A DNA stretch of 64,000 nucleotides from a bacterium HR33 (GTDB taxonomy: Bacteria > Gemmatimonadota > Gemmatimonadetes > Gemmatimonadales > GWC2-71-9): the NCBI GenBank assembly GCA_002923375.1, contig BEIJ01000001.1:620001-684000 (forward strand), given 5' to 3'. This document shows positions 62,131-64,000 of the stretch, in pieces (positions within the stretch are counted from its first letter, which is position 1; every line of letters starts with the position of its first letter). Below the pieces are notes generated by a model, which saw only the letters and a program-made list of their open reading frames with translations, searched no databases and had not been told where the DNA came from. The translations under genes and the position numbers were made by a program.

Positions 62131-62136
62131 ATTATA
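62131..62136 (-). promoter_or_regulatory. -10 box of the arg operon
   Basis: TATAAT on the minus strand, 11 bp before the argC ATG. The implied transcript has almost no leader, so argC may be translated from a leaderless or very short 5' end. A matching -35 is not clear: TTGCAG stands only 15 bp upstream. No ArgR-type operator is evident. Confidence 0.5.
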
Positions 62137-62281
62137 CAGGCCCCTCGGATCCTGCAAGGGGCGGGGACAGGCCGGGGGGAGTGGCCCGCCCTGCAGCGCG
62201 GTGTCGGCCCTCGAACCCCGTTGACTTTCGAACCGGACGCCGGTAAATCCCGGCACTTGGCAAAAGCTCAAGGAGTCGGCT

Positions 62282-63340
62282 ATGTCCTCGCCCAGTATCA
62301 CCAGACGCGATTTCGTGGAAGCCGCATCCGGACTGGCGGCGGGTGCGGTCCTTGGAGTGACGGCGCGGCCTTCCTTCAGCGCCCCGGCGATCGTGATCCG
62401 CCCCCAGGGACGGAATGCGGCCGTGGCCTCGGCCAACGGATTGCGTGCGGTGCAGCGCGCCGCGGAGCTTTTGGAGCAGGGAGTGGACACTCTGGACGCC
62501 GCGATCGAGGGAGTCAAGATCCAGGAACTCGACCCGGAAGACACTTCGGTGGGCTACGGCGGTCTTCCCAACGAGGAAGGCGTGGTCCAGTTGGACGCTT
62601 CCTGCATGCACGGCCCGTCCAAGCGTGCCGGGGCGGTGGCGGCGCTCGAAGGAATCAAAACCCCCAGCGTGGTGGCCAAGTACGTGCTGCTCTACACCGA
62701 CCACATCCTTTTGGTGGGCGAGGGAGCCAAGAGGTTCGCCCTCTCCTTCGGATTCAAGGAAGAAAACCTGCTCACCGACAAGGCCCGGGAAATCTGGCTC
62801 CGCTGGCGGGCCAACCGGAGCGCGGATGACGATTGGCTGGAGCTCCCCGAAGGGGAAAACCCGATCCCCCGGCCCACGGGAACGATCAACTGTAACGTGG
62901 TGAACGCCAAAGGGGAGGTCTCATCGGTGACCTCCACCAGCGGCCTCGCCTGGAAGATCCCCGGGCGGGTAGGTGACTCTCCCATCATCGGAGCGGGCCA
63001 GTACACCGACAACGAGATCGGCGCGGCGGGCTCGACCGGAAGGGGCGAAGCCAACATCAAGGTATGCGGAGCCTTCCTCACGGTGGAGTTCATGCGCCGG
63101 GGAATGAAACCCACCGACGCCGCTTTGGAGACCCTGAAGCGCGTGGTAGCCACCACGGAACCGCGCCTGTTGGACGAGCAGGGACGGCCCCTGTTCAACT
63201 TGAACTTCTACGCCATCAACAAACGAGGCGAGTTCGGGGCAGCCTCCTTGTATCCCTCCCGCTACGCCGCTTTCGACGGCAAAGAGGCCCGGCACTACGA
63301 CACCGCCTATCTCTTCGAACCGCGGCAGCGGAGAAGGTGA
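62282..63340 (+). CDS. Tat-exported N4-glycosylasparaginase-like Ntn hydrolase
   Basis: 352 residues, ATG with AAGGAG about 8 bp upstream. A twin-arginine signal starts the protein: SITRRDFVEAASG. The asparaginase-2 family follows: DTSVGYGGLPNEEGVVQLDA, then the autoproteolysis site PTGTINCNVVNAKGEVSSVT, where the Thr of GTI would become the N-terminal nucleophile, and SGLAWKIPGRVGDSPIIGAG. The usual H/D before the catalytic Thr is G here. Cleaves asparagine-linked or beta-aspartyl amides outside the cytoplasm. Confidence 0.86.
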   Translation: MSSPSITRRDFVEAASGLAAGAVLGVTARPSFSAPAIVIRPQGRNAAVASANGLRAVQRAAELLEQGVDTLDAAIEGVKIQELDPEDTSVGYGGLPNEEGVVQLDASCMHGPSKRAGAVAALEGIKTPSVVAKYVLLYTDHILLVGEGAKRFALSFGFKEENLLTDKAREIWLRWRANRSADDDWLELPEGENPIPRPTGTINCNVVNAKGEVSSVTSTSGLAWKIPGRVGDSPIIGAGQYTDNEIGAAGSTGRGEANIKVCGAFLTVEFMRRGMKPTDAALETLKRVVATTEPRLLDEQGRPLFNLNFYAINKRGEFGAASLYPSRYAAFDGKEARHYDTAYLFEPRQRRR

Positions 63341-63350
63341 AAGCGGAGCA

Positions 63351-64000
63351 GTGAGAAAGGCGGCCTTCCCGTTGCTGCTGGCGGCGCTCTGTGCAGCGCC
63401 GCTCTGTTACGCGGCGGCACAGCAGGCCGAGCCCGGCCTTCCGCGCTATACTTGGCTGGACGTTGCGTACCCCAAACTTTTCTACACTCTACAAGACGGG
63501 CTCACGGCGGGAGCGTACTTTGCTGTGATCTCGCCTTTGGGATTCAGAGATTACGACCTTCCGCCGGCCTACCGTGCGGCTTTTTCGATTTCCGGCCAGC
63601 TCTCCACTTCCGGAAGCCGCGAGTTGGTCCTGGAAAGCAGATTGCCTCAACTGTTCCCAGGCTGGCGCCTGGTGGGGAGCTTCAGCGTCCGGCGCCGGGC
63701 CCGGGAAAACTATTTCGGAATCGGGAACGACGCCGGCTATGACTCCCGCAACGTGACTGCGGGCCAGGAGCACTACTACCGGTCCTTACAGGTGCGCTGG
63801 ACAGCGCGCACCGAAGTCCAGCGGCGGGTGGCGGGCGGTTTGAGGCTACTCGCCGGGTTCCATGCCGAGCGCTGGCGGGTGGATACTCTCTCGGGCCCCA
63901 GCCAGTTGCGGATCGACGCTATGGCCGGTGCCGACCCCGCGATCGGCCGCTGGGTAAGCGACGTGAGCGTCAGAGCCGGAGCGGTCTTCGACACCAGAGA
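63351..64000 (+). CDS. Outer-membrane barrel protein (3' end outside window)
   Basis: Open from GTG 63351 to the window end, 216 residues visible. A signal peptide (AAFPLLLAALCAAPLCYAAA) ends near AAAQQAEP. Strands alternate through ARENYFGIGNDAGYDSRNVT, a FFGxGND-like turn found in surface-antigen/Omp85-type barrels, then QVRWTARTEVQRRVAGGLRL. 10 bp after the asparaginase-like gene, so probably co-transcribed. The family call rests on the turn motif alone. Confidence 0.6.
   Translation, partial: MRKAAFPLLLAALCAAPLCYAAAQQAEPGLPRYTWLDVAYPKLFYTLQDGLTAGAYFAVISPLGFRDYDLPPAYRAAFSISGQLSTSGSRELVLESRLPQLFPGWRLVGSFSVRRRARENYFGIGNDAGYDSRNVTAGQEHYYRSLQVRWTARTEVQRRVAGGLRLLAGFHAERWRVDTLSGPSQLRIDAMAGADPAIGRWVSDVSVRAGAVFDTR

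Noticed and set aside
1-64000. tRNA, rRNA, CRISPR or insertion sequence
   Set aside because: No cloverleaf, regular repeat array, transposase motif or terminal inverted repeat was recognised on reading; a dedicated tRNA scan was not possible.

Overview
The window is GC-rich, densely coded bacterial chromosome from a Gram-negative organism: it holds outer-membrane barrel proteins, lipoproteins and many exported hydrolases. The gene style (frequent GTG/TTG starts, 4-bp ATGA/GTGA overlaps, exported proteins ending their signal peptides in AQ/AQQ, paired periplasmic amidohydrolases, a large M14 peptidase, TPR-CHAT proteins with their own sigma factor) suggests Gemmatimonadota or a related phylum. 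That assignment is inference; no rRNA gene is present to confirm it. I saw no tRNA gene, CRISPR array, insertion sequence or prophage.

Layout. 1-3136: an extracytoplasmic flavinylation cluster (ApbE, porin, FMN-binding protein, four-helix membrane protein). 3081-8407 (minus): a small membrane protein, a Na+/solute symporter and HyuA/HyuB, probably uptake and ATP-driven opening of hydantoin- or 5-oxoproline-like rings, beside an exported D-aminoacylase-like amidohydrolase (8604-10064). 10352-19588: the most unusual region. A sigma factor is followed by a membrane protein resembling an anti-sigma factor, a TPR-CHAT protease with an intact His/Cys dyad, an unrecognised 362-residue protein, an intact subtilisin-like protease, a TolB-N-like protein and a soluble Ser/Thr kinase. 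A small four-cysteine protein is encoded divergently. Four promoter-like elements of the form GGAA(A/T)-N15-CGTCTA, all with exactly the same spacer, face the transcription units, so the region looks like one self-contained regulon.

19714-23807: two exported amidohydrolase-family proteins, largely degenerate except for the C-terminal half of the first. 24023-26943: a MarR-DoxX-VOC dioxygenase unit, a Phd/PIN toxin-antitoxin pair with an upstream palindrome, a small lipoprotein and a VOC gene remnant. 26951-30490: MATE efflux, a divergent NRAMP-like carrier and a barrel protein. 30610-32435: a peroxiredoxin whose active-site codon is an in-frame TGA followed by a SECIS-like hairpin (predicted selenoprotein), convergent with TlpA and CcdA. 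32487-39912: decarboxylase, oligopeptidase B, alkyltransferase-like protein, exported protein, symporter and serine hydrolase, mostly overlapping or closely spaced. 39927-40899: degraded small genes. 40893-43840: tripartite tricarboxylate transporter. 43874-47034: DUF4260-like protein, diguanylate cyclase, PadR regulator and a small membrane protein. 47182-53399: M14 peptidase, a sigma/anti-sigma/PDZ operon and an MbfA-like iron exporter. 53422-62119 (minus): leuS, serA and a class V aminotransferase, then argC-argB-argD and a short N-acetylglutamate synthase. 62282-64000: a Tat-exported asparaginase-type Ntn hydrolase and the start of a barrel protein.

All functions are read from sequence motifs and family knowledge; nothing was searched against a database.
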